Below are positions 62,752-64,000 of a stretch of 64,000 bases of DNA, one piece after another. Numbering within the stretch: position 1 is the stretch's first letter; every line of letters starts with the position of its first letter. The position numbers and the translations under genes were made by a program. This DNA is from Rhodoflexus caldus. GTDB taxonomy: Bacteria; Bacteroidota; Bacteroidia; Cytophagales; Thermoflexibacteraceae. The stretch covers positions 1-64,000 of the forward strand of contig NZ_JAJPRF010000009.1 of assembly GCF_021206925.1 (NCBI RefSeq), written 5' to 3'. The notes under the pieces are model-generated. The model did no database searches and was not told the origin of the DNA. It saw only the letters and a list, made by a program, of their open reading frames with translations.

Positions 62752-63897
62752 TTAGGCCACAGCCGCCACGTGTTTCTGCATCACCAACCTGAATTTTTCA
62801 AGGAACAAGTCTGCATCCTCTTTTTTCAGGTTGAGTGCAGGCAGCAGGCGCATGGTGAATTTATCGGACGATGAACCCGTGAAAATGCGGTGTTCATAGA
62901 GCAATTCATCGCGGATGGGGTTGCAGGGCATTTCCAGCACCACGCCGAGCATCAGCCCTCTGCCGCGCACAGTTGCCACGCCGGGCATTTGGCTGATAGC
63001 GGTTTTGAGGTATTCGCCCATTTGAGCAGCGTGAGCCATCAGGTTTTCGGCTTCCATTACCTCCAACACTGCCAGCGCAGCCGCACAAGCCAAATGATTG
63101 CCGCCAAAAGTTGTTCCCAACATGCCGTATTTGGGCTTGAATTTGGGGTGAATCAGCAAACCTGCTACGGGGAAGCCGTTGCCCATGCCTTTGGCAACGG
63201 AAATCAGGTCGGGTTCTACGCCGCTGAATTGGTGCGAAAAGAACTTGCCGGAGCGTCCGTAGCCGCACTGCACGCTGTCGGAAATGAGAACAGCGTTATG
63301 CTTGTCGCAAAGGCGGCGGGCGGTTTGCCAAAACTCATCGCTTGCCACATGAACGCCGCCGACTCCCTGCATACCTTCAATCATAACGGCGCAGGTTTGG
63401 TCATCTACGGCTGCCTCCAAAGCGGCAATATCGTTGTGGGGAATAAAAACGACGTGCTGATTAAAGTTAATCGGCGCAACAATGGCAGGGTTATCCGTTG
63501 CCGCCACTACTCCCGACGTGCGCCCGTGGAATGAGCCTTTCAGCACCACAATTTTGGTGCGCCCGTTGTAGAAGGAAGCCACTTTCAGTGCGTTTTCGTT
63601 GGCTTCTGCGCCCGAGTTGCACATAAACAGCGCGAAATCGGGATGTCCGCACATTTCGCCTAACTTTTTTGCAAGGGCTTCCTGCACAGGATTAATAATG
63701 GAATTGGAATAAAACCCGATTTTATTCAGTTGTTCGGTAATTCGTTTGACATAGTGCGGATGCGTGTGCCCGATGGAAATAACGGCATGGCCGCCGTACA
63801 AATCCAGATATTGGTTGCCCGCTTCATCCCACAGGTATGAGCCCAACGCACGCACAGGTGCAATTCGGTTCAGTTGATAAACGTCAAAAAGATGCAT
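62752..63897 (-). CDS. argD: Acetylornithine-type class III aminotransferase
   Basis: A 381-residue class III PLP aminotransferase. The start at 63897 gives MHLFDVYQLNRIAPV; longer readings add a hydrophobic, unlikely extension. Motifs are GGHAVISIGHTHP, CNSGAEANENALKVA, SFHGRTSG, ISDSVQCGYGRSGKFFSHQ and the PLP lysine in SVAKGMGNGFPVAG. The size and order fit ArgD (acetyl- or succinylornithine aminotransferase), and argH is in the same window. Related enzymes such as ornithine aminotransferase cannot be excluded. Confidence 0.85.
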   Translation of the reverse strand: MHLFDVYQLNRIAPVRALGSYLWDEAGNQYLDLYGGHAVISIGHTHPHYVKRITEQLNKIGFYSNSIINPVQEALAKKLGEMCGHPDFALFMCNSGAEANENALKVASFYNGRTKIVVLKGSFHGRTSGVVAATDNPAIVAPINFNQHVVFIPHNDIAALEAAVDDQTCAVMIEGMQGVGGVHVASDEFWQTARRLCDKHNAVLISDSVQCGYGRSGKFFSHQFSGVEPDLISVAKGMGNGFPVAGLLIHPKFKPKYGMLGTTFGGNHLACAAALAVLEVMEAENLMAHAAQMGEYLKTAISQMPGVATVRGRGLMLGVVLEMPCNPIRDELLYEHRIFTGSSSDKFTMRLLPALNLKKEDADLFLEKFRLVMQKHVAAVA

Positions 63898-63961
63898 GGC
63901 AATTTTGTAATGGAATAAATAAAAAACGAACACGCCGCAGCAGGCCGGCTGCTACGTCGCA

Positions 63962-64000
63962 TTAAAAAGGCAAATCATCATCGCCGCCGGAAACCAACTG
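63962..64000 (-). CDS. ssb: C-terminal tail of single-stranded DNA-binding protein
   Basis: A leftward frame enters at the right edge and ends with SGGDDDLPF and TAA (63964-63962). The DDDLPF ending is the hallmark of the SSB C-terminal tip that binds partner proteins. Only 12 codons plus the stop are in the window. Confidence 0.85.
   Translation of the reverse strand, partial: QLVSGGDDDLPF

Overview
The window is a chromosomal segment from a member of the Bacteroidota, probably a Cytophagales-type bacterium. Three things point there. At least ten promoters carry the Bacteroidota -7 box TAnnTTTG, usually close to the start codon. Several genes belong to families typical of the phylum (DUF4954-like, DUF4199-like, DUF3109-like, MbnP). 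Shine-Dalgarno sequences are mostly weak or absent. GC content is intermediate, and most of the window is ordinary core genome, with AT-rich accessory patches near 22 kb and 60.5-62 kb.

Layout. 0-3 kb: a trp cluster (trpG, trpD, a small unknown gene, trpC) preceded by what looks like a complete ribosome-dependent attenuator with a Trp-rich leader peptide. 3-10 kb: a PilJ-like sensor fused to a SpoIIE phosphatase, cysS, a BioF-like PLP enzyme, then sufS-sufE-DUF59-bacilliredoxin for Fe-S cluster assembly. 10-17 kb: a DUF4954-like beta-helix protein, katG with a palindromic operator candidate, and a lipoprotein alpha-glucosidase. 17-22 kb: a Lol-like export cluster (LolA-like protein, two FtsX-type permeases, LolD-like ATPase, outer-membrane protein). 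22-27 kb: a PIN toxin-antitoxin pair, a CoA transferase, an unknown secreted protein, pyrH-frr. 27-37 kb: an S9 peptidase, two RlpA-type/SPOR proteins in tandem, a TlpA-like thioredoxin protein, ruvA, a membrane-anchored coiled-coil protein, an amidase and an ABC ATPase.

37.4-42.1 kb is the most interesting accessory block. It holds an MbnP-family lipoprotein, an MbnH/MauG-type di-heme peroxidase, an outer-membrane barrel whose mature N-terminus is Cys-rich (CEICGC), two small translationally coupled proteins, and a Cys/His protein of a family I associate with such loci. A perfect 11+11 bp palindrome lies upstream of the MbnP gene. I infer a copper (or other metal) handling or acquisition system.

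42-64 kb: rnhA, mscL, ilvC, tRNA-Pro(GGG), rpsL-rpsG-fusA-rpsJ (cut off from the rest of the S10 operon), a GAF histidine-kinase-like protein without an ATPase domain, argH, a 1123-residue ThuA/sugar-dehydrogenase/PKD/cytochrome c fusion, a TPR histidine kinase coupled to an Ig-like repeat protein, a graveyard of IS110 and IS982 remnants, a DUF3109-like protein, an argD-like aminotransferase, and the last 12 codons of ssb.

Intergenic regions carry a family of terminator-like hairpins with a shared CCTGACAGG/CCCGACGGG core. Several of them sit in a longer (about 95 bp) conserved dispersed repeat.
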